A stretch of DNA of 64,000 nucleotides from an uncultured Eubacteriales bacterium (GTDB lineage: Bacteria > Bacillota > Clostridia > Christensenellales > Aristaeellaceae): assembly GCA_902764915.1 (NCBI GenBank), contig CACWXY010000010.1, forward strand, positions 1 through 64,000, given 5' to 3'. The notes under the pieces were generated by a model. It made no database searches. It was not told the DNA's origin and worked only from the letters and a program-made list of their open reading frames with translations. Positions 42,563 through 51,892 of the stretch are shown here, piece after piece; position 1 is the first letter of the stretch; the number at the start of each line of letters is the position of its first letter. A program made the position numbers and the translations under genes.

Positions 42563-43333
42563 TTATCCCTTGTTGTCCCCGGTACGATGGTTGACGATGA
42601 GAAGAAGAACCAGCAGTACCACGAACATCAAAGAGGACAAAGCATAGTAGACAGGGCTGATTCCCAGCTTGGTCGCAGAGTAAATCAGCGTGGAAAGGTT
42701 CTGTACCAGGGGCGACGTGGTGAAATAGGAAATGGTAAAGTCGTCCAGGGACAGGGTAAAGGCAAGCAGTGCTCCGGTGACAATGCCCTGCTTACACTCG
42801 GGGATAATCACATGCGTAAGCGCATACGCAGGTGTGGCGCCCAGGTCCAGAGCGGCTTCATAGATATGGGTGTTCATCTGCTTCAGCTTGGGAAGAACAG
42901 ACAGCACCACATAGGGCACATCGAAGGTAATATGCGCAAGCACCATAGTGAAGTAGCCACGCTCTACCTTGGCAAAGATATAAAGCAGCATCAGGGAAAC
43001 GCCTGTCACGATATCCGGCATGGTGTTGGGCAGGTTTGTGATGGTCATCATGACAGCCTGCGGGCGTTTCTTCATACTGTAAATACCGATCGCAGCCAGG
43101 GTTCCCAGAATGGTTGCCACAATGGTGGCAATAATGGCCACAGAGACGGTAACCCACAGGGCATTCATGATGGATGCGTTCGACACCAGTTCCTGGTACC
43201 AGTGAAAGGAAAAGCCCTCCCATTTTGCACGGCTTTTGCCAGCATTGAAAGACTGTACGATCAGCACCAGGATCGGCACATAGAGGAAGATCAGGATCAG
43301 GGCAAGATAGATTCGCTTGAACACCCGTTTCAT
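42563..43333 (-). CDS. potC: spermidine/putrescine ABC transporter permease
   Basis: A 256-residue six-helix permease of the binding-protein-dependent type. The cytoplasmic EAA loop (YEAALDLGATPAYALTHVIIPECKQG) contacts PotA. SFNAGKSRAKWEGFSFHWYQ near the N-terminus is typical of PotC. It overlaps potB by four bases and is followed by potD after 26 bases. Confidence 0.93.
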   Translation of the reverse strand: MKRVFKRIYLALILIFLYVPILVLIVQSFNAGKSRAKWEGFSFHWYQELVSNASIMNALWVTVSVAIIATIVATILGTLAAIGIYSMKKRPQAVMMTITNLPNTMPDIVTGVSLMLLYIFAKVERGYFTMVLAHITFDVPYVVLSVLPKLKQMNTHIYEAALDLGATPAYALTHVIIPECKQGIVTGALLAFTLSLDDFTISYFTTSPLVQNLSTLIYSATKLGISPVYYALSSLMFVVLLVLLLIVNHRTGDNKG

Positions 43334-44322
43334 ACAATACCGCCTCCTTCACCATTGGGATCTGCCTTGCGCAGGATGGAGAGGGAGATAAGAATCAGGA
43401 CCATCATGATCAGTGAAAGGGCACTTCCCAGGTTCCAGTTGCCTGCGGTCTTGAAGGTGCTCTCAATCAGGTCGCCGAACATGCGCGTGTTTCCGCCGCC
43501 AAGTACGCGGGGGATAAAGAAAGTGGTGACCGAAGGCATGAAGACCATGGTGATGCCGCTGATCACCCCGGGCAGACTGAGGGGCATGGTAACCTTCAGC
43601 AGCGTAAGCATATCATTGCAGCCCAGATCCTGCGCGGCTTCCGCCAGCTTGGGATCCATCTTGCTCAGGGATGTATAGATCGGGAAGACCATAAAGGGCA
43701 GGAAATTGTAAACCATGCCCAGAAGCACGGCCTGCTGATTGTACATCAGCTGTACCTTCCCTACGCCGATGCGCTCCAGGAAAGCATTGATCAGACCGTT
43801 ATCTTCCAGAAGACTCATCCAGGCAATTGTGCGCAGAAGGAAGTTCATCCACATGGGGATAATAAAGAGAACGACCAGCGTGGGCCCCAGCTTCATTTTC
43901 CGGTCTGCCATAAAGAGCGCAGCGGGATAGCCCAGTATTAAGGATACTACGGTACACAGAAGCGCCATCCACAGGGAGTAGACCAGCGTGTCAACATTGA
44001 CCGAGCCCCGGGCGACGGTTGCGGCCATCTCATCCCCGGCTACCGAGCGCAGATTCTCACGCATGATGTAGTTGCTGTCCCAGAAGGAACTGAAGTTATC
44101 CAAAGTAAAGTGCCCGTTCACATCCGTAAAAGCATAATAGGCAATGAGCACGCAGGGGAGCAGTGTAAAGATGAACATCCAGAGAATGTAGGGTGATGCA
44201 AACAGGGAACGCTTGATTCCATGATTGCGCCGGACGGAGATGACGACCATGGCGATGAAGACTATCAGTGCCAGCACCATGGCCCACAGCGCCCAGGGCG
44301 GGAGCTGGAGATTATTGATCAT
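43330..44322 (-). CDS. potB: spermidine/putrescine ABC transporter permease
   Basis: A 330-residue permease with the PotB layout: TM helices, a large periplasmic loop ([19 protein letters not shown]), and the EAA motif [26 protein letters not shown]. One extra N-terminal helix ([21 protein letters not shown]) is longer than in E. coli PotB. It overlaps potA and potC by four bases each. Confidence 0.93.
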   Translation of the reverse strand: MINNLQLPPWALWAMVLALIVFIAMVVISVRRNHGIKRSLFASPYILWMFIFTLLPCVLIAYYAFTDVNGHFTLDNFSSFWDSNYIMRENLRSVAGDEMAATVARGSVNVDTLVYSLWMALLCTVVSLILGYPAALFMADRKMKLGPTLVVLFIIPMWMNFLLRTIAWMSLLEDNGLINAFLERIGVGKVQLMYNQQAVLLGMVYNFLPFMVFPIYTSLSKMDPKLAEAAQDLGCNDMLTLLKVTMPLSLPGVISGITMVFMPSVTTFFIPRVLGGGNTRMFGDLIESTFKTAGNWNLGSALSLIMMVLILISLSILRKADPNGEGGGIV

Positions 44323-45377
44323 TTCCCGGCCTCCTTCATGGGCTTCATAATATGAATATTGAAGGGAACTACATTCAGCCCGACCTTGGAGCCCTGCGGT
44401 TCCATGGTAGTGGAGTGTACCTTGAAGGTGAAGGTACCGCAGTCAATCATCATCTCATAATGCACGCCCTTGAAGAGAACGGACTGTACTGTACCGACCA
44501 GCTGGCCGACATCCTCGCCTACCAGCATGATATCCTCAGGGCGAATGACTACATCCACCGGCACATGTTCACCGAATCCGAAGTCAACACAGGGAAATTC
44601 ACGGCCGGCGAAGGAAACCAGTTCATCGTGGATCATTTCGCCCCGCAGTATGTTGGATTCACCGATAAAGTCGGCGACAAAGGCATTGGCAGGTTCGTCG
44701 TAGATATGCTTCGGGTCTCCGATCTGCAGAATATGGCCGTCCCGCATGACGACAATAGTGTCAGACATGGTCAGCGCTTCTTCCTGGTCATGGGTGACAT
44801 AGAGGAAGGTGATTCCCAGGCGCTGCTGCATGCTCTTCAGTTCCAGCTGCATATCCTTGCGGAGCTTCAGGTCCAGCGCGCCAAGCGGTTCATCCAGGAG
44901 CAGGACTTCCGGTTCATTCACCAGGGAGCGGGCAATGGCCACACGCTGCTGCTGACCGCCGGAGAGCGCGTCGACACGGCGCTTGCCGTAACCGGCAAGA
45001 TTGACCAGATCCAGCATATAATCCACACGCTTCTGTATCTCCGCCTTGGACATTTTTTTGAGTTTCAGACCAAAGGCAATATTGTCATAGACATTGAGAT
45101 GCGGAAAAAGCGCGTACTTCTGAAAGACAGTATTGACGCGGCGCTTATAGGGCGGGAGCGAGACAATATCCTTGCCCTCAAAGAGTACTTCGCCGCTTGT
45201 GGGCGTCTCAAACCCGCCGATAATGCGCAGCGTGGTGGTCTTGCCGCATCCGGAGGGGCCCAGGAGTGTAACGAATTCCTTCTTGCGGATGTACAGCGAG
45301 ATATCATCCAGAACCGTTACACCGTCGTATTCTTTGGAGATATGCTTCAGGTCAATCAGATGTTCCTTTTCCATCAT
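44319..45377 (-). CDS. potA: spermidine/putrescine ABC transporter ATPase
   Basis: A 352-residue ABC ATPase that powers uptake. Walker A is [10 protein letters not shown], the signature [13 protein letters not shown], Walker [13 protein letters not shown], and the switch histidine THDQEEA; a C-terminal TOBE domain follows ([11 protein letters not shown]). The start at 45377 lies nine bases after AGGAGG; ATG ATG is doubled, and the second is one codon on. It is 19 bases downstream of the XRE-cupin gene, so repressor and transporter are one transcript. Confidence 0.95.
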   Translation of the reverse strand: MMEKEHLIDLKHISKEYDGVTVLDDISLYIRKKEFVTLLGPSGCGKTTTLRIIGGFETPTSGEVLFEGKDIVSLPPYKRRVNTVFQKYALFPHLNVYDNIAFGLKLKKMSKAEIQKRVDYMLDLVNLAGYGKRRVDALSGGQQQRVAIARSLVNEPEVLLLDEPLGALDLKLRKDMQLELKSMQQRLGITFLYVTHDQEEALTMSDTIVVMRDGHILQIGDPKHIYDEPANAFVADFIGESNILRGEMIHDELVSFAGREFPCVDFGFGEHVPVDVVIRPEDIMLVGEDVGQLVGTVQSVLFKGVHYEMMIDCGTFTFKVHSTTMEPQGSKVGLNVVPFNIHIMKPMKEAGK

Positions 45378-45396
45378 GGCGATAAGCCTCCTGTGA

Positions 45397-45939
45397 TTAA
45401 AAACTCGGCGGGGTCGAAACCCATAAGACACGTGCCTTTACTTTTCCGGGATTGGAAAGGTAATGCTCGGCGTGCGGGTGCAGGCAGAAGGAACAGCCGG
45501 TGCGTACGCGCTGCACATTCCCGTTTTCGTGGAGCAGGATCGTTCCAGAGAGAACATAACCGAATTCCTCAATTTCGCTGGGAGGATAGACAGCGGTCTG
45601 CCCGCCTTCTCCCATTTCGATGAGAATCGGTTCCATACGGTTTTTCTGGGCATCCGGGACAAGCCAGGTGATGGACCCGCGCAGTATGTCCGGATCCTGC
45701 TTTTCGAACATGTCCTGCGGCGCGAAAACCGTTTTCTCGTGTGTGCGCTCACGGAAGAACTCCGAAAGGCTTGATCCGAGGCTCTCCAGCAAATCCATGA
45801 GGGTTGCTATGGAAGGAGATGTCTGATTGCGCTCCACCTGTGAGATAAAGCCTTTACTCAGTTCGCAACGGTCCGCCAGCTCTTCCTGCGTCAGGCCTCG
45901 CTGCTGACGAAGAGATTTGAGTTCCTGTCCGATATCCAT
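45397..45939 (-). CDS. XRE-family regulator with cupin domain (polyamine-type)
   Basis: A 180-residue regulator with an N-terminal helix-turn-helix ([40 protein letters not shown]) and a C-terminal cupin (about 85-178) that would bind a small ligand ([35 protein letters not shown]). It is built like PuuR, the putrescine-sensing repressor, and leads the potABCD genes. A palindrome just upstream is the likely operator. Ligand and mode are inference. Confidence 0.92.
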   Translation of the reverse strand: MDIGQELKSLRQQRGLTQEELADRCELSKGFISQVERNQTSPSIATLMDLLESLGSSLSEFFRERTHEKTVFAPQDMFEKQDPDILRGSITWLVPDAQKNRMEPILIEMGEGGQTAVYPPSEIEEFGYVLSGTILLHENGNVQRVRTGCSFCLHPHAEHYLSNPGKVKARVLWVSTPPSF

Positions 45940-45971
45940 TGCGTCACCTCCAAAAAAATGGAAATACTAGA

Positions 45972-45994
45972 CTAAAAGTTTAGCAAAACTAAAC
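45972..45994. promoter_or_regulatory. likely operator of the XRE-pot operon
   Basis: CTAAA-AG-TTTAG (45972-45983) is an exact palindrome, and GTTTAG (45978-45983) pairs again with CTAAAC (45989-45994). The three CTAAA half-sites overlap the region where the leftward promoter must lie, 32 to 55 bases upstream of the regulator's start. A -10-like TAGTAT is present on the minus strand just downstream. Confidence 0.6.
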
Positions 45995-46125
45995 CTGAAA
46001 ACGTGACATATTAAAGCATAGGTGAATGCGGCTGTCAAGAAAAAAAGGGGCAGATGCGAAAAAGTTTTTTTGCTCCGAGGATTCCGGCAGCTGAAGGAGC
46101 CGCAGAGGGGGCCCGTTTCTGAGGC

Positions 46126-46154
46126 TTGCAAAGTGAAGGTGTTTTCTGTATACT
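46126..46154 (+). promoter_or_regulatory. promoter of the trpS T-box transcript
   Basis: TTGCAA (46126-46131) and TATACT (46149-46154) are 17 bp apart and directly precede the T-box leader. Confidence 0.75.
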
Positions 46155-46160
46155 CCTCCT

Positions 46161-46388
46161 AAACCGATGACAGACGGTGCGGATATTCGGAAGCACACAG
46201 AGAGCCGGGAAAGGTGGAAACCGGCGGTGGAAGATATCTTTTGGCGTCTGGAGGGTGCCGGGGAAGAGAAATTGCGTATCCGGCAACGGAAGCCGCCGTG
46301 AACGGCATGAAAAGAGGGATACGTTATGTATCCAATCGGAGTGGCACCGCAGGCAGACTGTCTCCCAAAGGGGATGGGTCTGCCTTTT
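46161..46388 (+). ncRNA. T-box leader, tryptophan-specific
   Basis: The leader shows the T-box landmarks in order. Stem I can be drawn with CAGACG (46171-46176) pairing CGTCTG (46245-46250) and GATAT (46182-46186) pairing ATATC (46234-46238), and the AGAGAG bulge at 46200-46205. The internal loop on the 3' side holds TGG (46242-46244), a tryptophan specifier. The T-box sequence GTGGCACCGCAGG lies at 46341-46353. A terminator follows: AGGCAGAC (46351-46358) pairs with GTCTGCCT (46378-46385), then T's to 46388. Uncharged tRNA-Trp should favour the antiterminator and raise trpS expression. Confidence 0.88.
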
Positions 46389-46415
46389 CTGGTGGCTGTT
46401 GAAAGGAAGGAAATC

Positions 46416-47438
46416 ATGGAAGAAATCAAAATGGAAACGACAGAAAAACGTCAGGTGATTTTTTCGGGCATTCAGCCCTCCGGTACGCTGACACTGGGGA
46501 ATTACATCGGTGCACTGCGGAATTTTGTGAAGCTGCAGAATGATTATGACTGCATCTACTGCATTGTGGATGAGCATGCAATTACAGTACGGCAGAACCC
46601 GGCAGATCTGCGGCGCAGATGTCTGGAACTGGCAGCTATCTATATTGCCTCAGGTCTCGATCCCGAGAAGAATCTGATCTACTGCCAGAGTCATGTGAGT
46701 GCGCATGCGGAACTCGCATGGATTCTCAACTGCTTTACCTATATGGGAGAACTGAGCCGTATGACGCAGTTCAAGGCCAAGAGCGCGGCACATGAGGACA
46801 ACATCAACGCCGGACTCTTCACTTATCCGGTACTGATGGCAGCAGACATTCTTCTGTACCAGACCAATCTGGTTCCGGTTGGTGTGGATCAGAAGCAGCA
46901 CCTGGAACTGTGCCGTGATATTGCGCAGCGCTTTAATGCGATTTACGGCGACGTGTTTACAATTCCGGAGGGTTACATTCCCAAAATCGGTGCCAAGATC
47001 ATGAGCCTGCAGGAACCCGAAAAGAAAATGTCCAAATCAGATCCGGAAGAATGCTATATTGCACTTCTTGATGATCCGGATACCATTCGCCGCAAGGTTC
47101 GTCGCGCGGTAACCGATTCCGATGGAGAAATCCGTTTTGATCCGGAGAATAAGCCCGGTGTCAGCAATCTTCTGTCGATCATGAGTGCACTGGGGGCTGG
47201 TGATGTGGAGGAAATTGCCGCCGGTATGCAGGGAAAAGGATACGGCGAACTGAAAAAGGAAGTGACAGACTGCGTGATTGCAGCGCTGTCACCGCTGCAG
47301 GCAGAATATAAGCGCCTGATTGCTGACAAGGCGTATCTGCAGGGTGTCATTGACAAGAATGCAGTCATTGCCGGAAAACTGGCTACCAGGACACTGCGTA
47401 AGGTACAGAAGAAGGTAGGCTTTGCGCCCAGAGGCTGA
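46416..47438 (+). CDS. trpS: tryptophanyl-tRNA synthetase
   Basis: A 340-residue class I tRNA synthetase that charges tRNA-Trp. The HIGH-like motif is PSGTLTLGNYIGAL and the KMSKS motif is KKMSKSDPE; further marks are HAITVRQNP, YPVLMAADILLY and GVDQKQHLELCRDIA. The start at 46416 follows AAGGAAGG by five bases; the frame continues upstream into the T-box leader but has no ribosome site there. It is a single-gene unit with its own terminator. Confidence 0.97.
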   Translation: MEEIKMETTEKRQVIFSGIQPSGTLTLGNYIGALRNFVKLQNDYDCIYCIVDEHAITVRQNPADLRRRCLELAAIYIASGLDPEKNLIYCQSHVSAHAELAWILNCFTYMGELSRMTQFKAKSAAHEDNINAGLFTYPVLMAADILLYQTNLVPVGVDQKQHLELCRDIAQRFNAIYGDVFTIPEGYIPKIGAKIMSLQEPEKKMSKSDPEECYIALLDDPDTIRRKVRRAVTDSDGEIRFDPENKPGVSNLLSIMSALGAGDVEEIAAGMQGKGYGELKKEVTDCVIAALSPLQAEYKRLIADKAYLQGVIDKNAVIAGKLATRTLRKVQKKVGFAPRG

Positions 47439-47454
47439 ATGGAGAACGGAAAAG

Positions 47455-47475
47455 ACGGCTGAAAAGCCGTTTTTT
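47455..47475 (+). terminator. terminator of trpS
   Basis: ACGGCT-GAAA-AGCCGT (47455-47470) is followed by T residues to 47475. Confidence 0.85.
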
Positions 47476-48276
47476 CGTAATAGCAGGGAAGGAAACCCGT
47501 TTTCTGATGGAAGCAGACTGTTGCTTGACAGGATCAAGTGCTGCCTGACGGCAGAGACATTCCCAGTCAGCACAGGTCGGAATGAAGAAGAAACGGTATA
47601 CCTCCGATAGATACAGAGAATGCAGCAGGCTGGGAGCAGGTTCGTGATGAAGCCGTCTTGATCGCAAGCGTTTATCTGCATGCCAACAGGTGACTGACGG
47701 AAAGCGTGGCAGGATTGCAGAAAGCTGTGCTGCTTGATCCAAGGCATTTGCATTGCCTGGTAACCGGAACAGAACCGCAGCTAACAGGTACTGCACCATG
47801 CTGACGGGACATAAAAACGACCTTCCAGTGATTCGCTGGAAGGTCATCTTCTGTGCAATGCCTGTTTCTGCGATTCCGGCCCGTTTGGCAGCATCTCTGA
47901 TTGAAAAAATACCATCCATCCTTGACGAGCAAGACAAGGGTTTCAGTGATGCCTTCGGCTCGACCCGCCCATCCCTAATTGAACAGTTCCATCTGTTCAG
48001 CTTCGTTCGATTCTGTCAGCAGCCTAGCCTTCATCTCTCCGGCTCTATATGTGCTTCAGGGAATGGCCTCATTTGACAATCATCTGGCATGGCAGCCGGG
48101 TCAGTGCAGCCTGATTCGTTTGCAGCATGATACAGACTGCGTGTCCACGCCTTGCTTGCTTCAGCACCGAAAAGAAAGCTTCACGTATGTGGACTGTAAT
48201 CTATCCACGTATGTCTATTGTCAGACGCATAAAGGCTTTCAGCAATTCGCCTGCTGGTATCGATGCATTCCGTATT
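47476..48276. other. 801-base region without a recognisable gene
   Basis: The stretch lies between the trpS terminator and the end of the hybrid kinase gene. Open frames on both strands are 60 to 190 codons, overlap each other, use rare-looking residues and have no ribosome sites, so I call none. The one clear signal is a perfect 10-bp inverted repeat at 47819-47845. It may be a decayed gene or hold an unannotated RNA. Confidence 0.5.
47819..47845 (-). terminator. probable leftward terminator inside the gene-empty region
   Basis: GACCTTCCAG (47819-47828) pairs perfectly with CTGGAAGGTC (47836-47845). Read leftward, the stem is followed by G then five T residues, so it fits a terminator for a leftward transcript, either read-through from the kinase gene 430 bases upstream or an unknown RNA. 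Confidence 0.6.
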
Positions 48277-50316
48277 TCAGTGCGCTGCGTGCCGACCGAT
48301 TATATGCTGATAGAGGAGAGACAGCAGGTTCTCCGGCTGGAATGGCTTGGCCACATGCGCATTCATGCCTGACTGAAGGCAGGCTCTGACATCCTCGTCA
48401 TAGGCATTGGCAGATATGGCAATGATGGGAAGCGTGCGGAAAGCAGGGTGCGGCAGCGCACGGATTGCCCGCGTGGCTTCATATCCGTTCATGACAGGCA
48501 TCTGTATATCCATGAGAACAGCACTGAAATAGTCCGGCGAATGGGCCTGTATGCAGTCCAGGGCGATTTTTCCGTCAGACGCATGCTCTGTGTGCAGACC
48601 GTACTGCGCAAGAATCAGGATGGCAATCTCTGCGTTGATTTCATTGTCTTCCACGAGAAGAATCCGTTTTCCCGCCAGTGCAGACTGCATGTCCTCGGTG
48701 CTCTTTTCCATCTGCTCCTCGGCTTCATTCGGGGGCAGTGCGATTTCCACGGTAAAGATGGAGCCTTCATTGACCTTACTCTTTACAGAGATTGTGCCGC
48801 CCATGAGCTCCACCACTTTGGCGGTAATCGCAAGTCCCAGACCAGTGCCCTGCACACGGTTAACCGTTGTTTTCAGTTCGCGGGAAAAACTGTCAAAGAT
48901 ATGCGGAAGATATTCTTCGCTGATCCCGATCCCTGTATCGCGAATGACAAACCGGTAACCATAACGCCCCTGGCTGTCAGTACCGGTTTCTTCCGCCAGG
49001 AGGGATACATCCTTTCCAGGAGGCGTGTATTTGATGGCATTGGTGACAATATTCACGATCGTCTGCTCAATGCGCAGTTCATCTCCCATGACATGGGTAT
49101 GACGGATGCGTGAACAGTCATAGGTTATATGCAGTTTTTTGGACTGCGCCTGCAGGACGGTGATGCTCTCAATCCGGCTCAGTATCACGGACAGGTCGCA
49201 GGGTGCGATATTGATACGGATTTCACCGCTTTCGATCTTGGACATGTCCAGAATATCATTGATCAGAGAAAGCAGAAAATGGCTGGATGAGGCAATCTTT
49301 TCCAGACTGTCTCTCACTATCTCCGGATCCTGAAGATGCGCACGGGCAATTTCGGTATACCCGACAATTGCGTTCATGGGGGTGCGGATGTCATGGGACA
49401 TGTTCGTGAGAAAGTCACTTTTTGCTCTGTCCCTGGCTTCGATAAGGCGTTTCTGGAACTCGGCTTCACGGGTCATCTGCGCATTGATATTGTTGGTACC
49501 GATGATGAGATGACGGCCGTTGGCATCCTCCAGAAGTGAGGCTTTCATGGATATATATGTTGGCTGTCCGGATACCATCATGCGATATTTGGTGGTAAAG
49601 ATCCCGTCCCGCTCCAGGATGGACATGATACGTTCCCGCGTAAATACTGCCATGAAACGATCATGGTCATCAGGATATAGCAGCCGTTCCATGTTTTTTC
49701 GGCTCAGGGCAAAGAAGTTTTCTCCTGACTTCTCTATGCCGAGCTGATTGTATTCTTCTGTAGAACTGTATTCCACAAAGGATTCTGTATCGGGATCAAC
49801 CACATAGATGCTGAAATAGTCCTTGGCCAATGCCTGGGCGATACGGCTGAAGGTCATATGTTCCGCGTGAATCTTCTGAATGGAAGCGTGCAGGGCTTCG
49901 AGCATTTCGTGCTTTTCCGTAATATCGGAAATGAACACATAGTAAATGCCGCCGAAAGCTTCCGTATGCACATAATGTCCGTAATCATCCACCCAGCGCA
50001 CATCTCCGTCCTTTCGGATGATACGGTACTCTACATAATCCATGTTGTCTTCCCGCTGATCAATCTGATCGGTGATGGAAGCGCTGATGGACGGATAATC
50101 ATTAGGGTGGACCATGCCGCGGAAGGTATTGTGTGTCAGTTCCTGGAATGCCTCCAGGTTTTCACACCCAAAGATCTGCAGCGTGGCCTGATTGACAAAA
50201 AGCAGTTCTTCCGGTGACTGTGCCTTATAAACGAAGAATCCACCCGGCATATGCTGCCCGATTTCCTCCATAAAGGACATCCATTGCTCGTCATAGGAAA
50301 AAGAGGAATGCTCCAT
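48277..50316 (-). CDS. hybrid histidine kinase with PAS, shared PAS-like module and receiver
   Basis: A 679-residue soluble sensor kinase. Domains: a PAS domain (about 20-140; ends RRKDGDVRW-type then FISDITEKHE), the PAS-like module (155-283) that occurs four times in the c-di-GMP protein at 2.4-6.3 kb, a HisKA dimerisation domain (NMSHDIRTPMNAIVGY, H308), a HATPase_c domain (N422/N426 box, DTGIGI, GTGLGL) and a receiver (550-679; D603 in VLMDIQMP). No membrane helix is present. The start at 50316 follows GGAAAGG by nine bases; the open frame continues 122 codons upstream but is not protein-like. No separate regulator or output gene adjoins. Confidence 0.92.
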   Translation of the reverse strand: MEHSSFSYDEQWMSFMEEIGQHMPGGFFVYKAQSPEELLFVNQATLQIFGCENLEAFQELTHNTFRGMVHPNDYPSISASITDQIDQREDNMDYVEYRIIRKDGDVRWVDDYGHYVHTEAFGGIYYVFISDITEKHEMLEALHASIQKIHAEHMTFSRIAQALAKDYFSIYVVDPDTESFVEYSSTEEYNQLGIEKSGENFFALSRKNMERLLYPDDHDRFMAVFTRERIMSILERDGIFTTKYRMMVSGQPTYISMKASLLEDANGRHLIIGTNNINAQMTREAEFQKRLIEARDRAKSDFLTNMSHDIRTPMNAIVGYTEIARAHLQDPEIVRDSLEKIASSSHFLLSLINDILDMSKIESGEIRINIAPCDLSVILSRIESITVLQAQSKKLHITYDCSRIRHTHVMGDELRIEQTIVNIVTNAIKYTPPGKDVSLLAEETGTDSQGRYGYRFVIRDTGIGISEEYLPHIFDSFSRELKTTVNRVQGTGLGLAITAKVVELMGGTISVKSKVNEGSIFTVEIALPPNEAEEQMEKSTEDMQSALAGKRILLVEDNEINAEIAILILAQYGLHTEHASDGKIALDCIQAHSPDYFSAVLMDIQMPVMNGYEATRAIRALPHPAFRTLPIIAISANAYDEDVRACLQSGMNAHVAKPFQPENLLSLLYQHIIGRHAAH

Positions 50317-50623
50317 AGAATCGAACCTTTCCGGGAAAAATAGTAGCCAAAGGAAAGTGGCTGCTCTGAACGGGAAATTTCCGACACATGCATGACAGAC
50401 GGACAAATGGTGAGAATTCCCCTTTCCGTGTCCGTATTGTAATATAGATATTCCTGTTTTGAAAAGAGAATCCGAACTCTTTTTTTCCGGATGCAGCGCG
50501 GGCAGTGGAAATGGCATGCATTTTCGATAACTGTCAGGGGAAAAAGAACAAGAAAGAAACAGAAAAAAAGATGCTCTCATGGTATCATGAAAGTAACAAT
50601 TCCTGTGAGGGAGGGGACGTACC
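50317..50623. other. 307-base divergent gap between the kinase and aroA
   Basis: This holds the upstream regions of both genes. For the kinase, a minus-strand TACAAT (50441-50436) with TTTCAA (50464-50459) at 17-bp spacing is a moderate promoter. For aroA a TATCAT at 50583-50588 is a possible -10 with no good -35. An A-rich stretch covers 50540-50570. I see no gene. Confidence 0.45.
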
Positions 50624-51892
50624 GTGTCCGTAACGTTTGCATCATCCCGGCTTGCGGGGGAACTTATTGCTCCTGCATCCAAATCCCAGTCACACCGGCA
50701 GATGATCTGTGCCGGTCTTTCACATGGTCAGACACGCCTTTCACATTTTATGACCAGTGATGACACGCATGCTACGGCCCTGTGTCTGATGTCGCTAGGT
50801 TCCTCGGTGAAGGAAGAAGACCAGTCCCTTGTCATTGACGGTTTTGCGCACAAATGGGATCTTCTTCCGGTTTTTCCGTGCGGAGAGAGCGGGTCTACAC
50901 TGCGCTTTTTTGTACCGCTTGCCATGGCTATCTGTGGAGGCGGCCGTTTTTCTCTGCGCGGGAATCTGGCCCGCCGGCCTATGGATGTCTATCGTGACCT
51001 GTTTGTGCCGCGGGGCGCTTCCTGGCATATGTCAGAGGGCACTGACGGCGCAGCGACGCTTACGGTCGCGGGCCGATTGAGTGCCGGAGAGTATGTACTG
51101 CCGGGCAATGTGTCCAGTCAGTTTGTATCGGGCCTGCTTTTTGCACTGCCTCTGCTTCCCACTGCGTCGACACTGCGGGTGATTCCGCCGGTTGAGTCGG
51201 CAGCCTATATTGACATGACGATTCAGGCACTGGAGGAGAGCGGGATTGCGGTGGAACATACGGATACGTATACCTACCGGATTCCGGGACTGCAGAACTA
51301 TCAGGCGAAGGACAGCGAGATCGAAGGCGACTGGAGCCAGGCAGCGGTATATCTGTGCGCGGATGCCATGGGAGCGGAGGTCTGGGTCAGAGGGCTTCGG
51401 GAAGACTCTGTTCAGGGGGACAGGGAAGTGCTTTCCTGCCTGGAAAAAATGGGAGCCCGGGTTGTGCGTGATCATGGTCGGATCCGAGTGGAGGCAGATA
51501 CACTGCATGGTGTTGATCTGGAGCTTTCCGGCACGCCGGACATAGCACCGATACTGGCCTTATGCTGTCAGCTTGCCAGTGGCGAGAGCCGTCTTCGCGG
51601 ATGCGGACGGCTGCGGGTCAAGGAATGCGACCGTCTGGCCGGGACCGTGGAAATTCTCAACCGTCTGGGCGGAGATGCCCGCGAGGAAGGCGACGATATT
51701 GTGATCCGGGGCGTATCCTCTCTCAAAGGCGGGGAAGTAAGTACCTTCCGGGATCATCGCATGATCATGCTGGTCTCCATGGCGGCCATGGTCTGTGAAG
51801 GCCCTGTATATGCCGATGATGTCAGCGCACTCTCCAAGTCCTGGCCGGAATATCTGGACGTCTACCGCCGCCTGGGAGGACAGTGGGCATGA
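50624..51892 (+). CDS. aroA: 3-phosphoshikimate 1-carboxyvinyltransferase (EPSP synthase)
   Basis: A 422-residue shikimate-pathway enzyme joining shikimate 3-phosphate and phosphoenolpyruvate. Family marks are PASKSQSHRQMI (substrate-binding Lys/Ser), CGESGSTLRFFVPLA, LPGNVSSQFVSGLLFALPLL, EIEGDWSQAA and GRLRVKECDRLAG with FRDHRM near the end. The CGESGSTLRF loop has the usual class-I-like Gly/Ser pattern; glyphosate class cannot be settled by eye. It begins with GTG after GGGAGGGG and overlaps aroC by four bases. Confidence 0.95.
   Translation: MSVTFASSRLAGELIAPASKSQSHRQMICAGLSHGQTRLSHFMTSDDTHATALCLMSLGSSVKEEDQSLVIDGFAHKWDLLPVFPCGESGSTLRFFVPLAMAICGGGRFSLRGNLARRPMDVYRDLFVPRGASWHMSEGTDGAATLTVAGRLSAGEYVLPGNVSSQFVSGLLFALPLLPTASTLRVIPPVESAAYIDMTIQALEESGIAVEHTDTYTYRIPGLQNYQAKDSEIEGDWSQAAVYLCADAMGAEVWVRGLREDSVQGDREVLSCLEKMGARVVRDHGRIRVEADTLHGVDLELSGTPDIAPILALCCQLASGESRLRGCGRLRVKECDRLAGTVEILNRLGGDAREEGDDIVIRGVSSLKGGEVSTFRDHRMIMLVSMAAMVCEGPVYADDVSALSKSWPEYLDVYRRLGGQWA

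Noticed and set aside
44352-45623. 423-codon plus-strand frame across potA
   Set aside because: Antisense to an ABC ATPase with all nucleotide-binding motifs.
47289-47937. Minus-strand frames of 86 to 184 codons after trpS
   Set aside because: They overlap the trpS 3' end, its terminator and each other, without ribosome sites or recognisable motifs.
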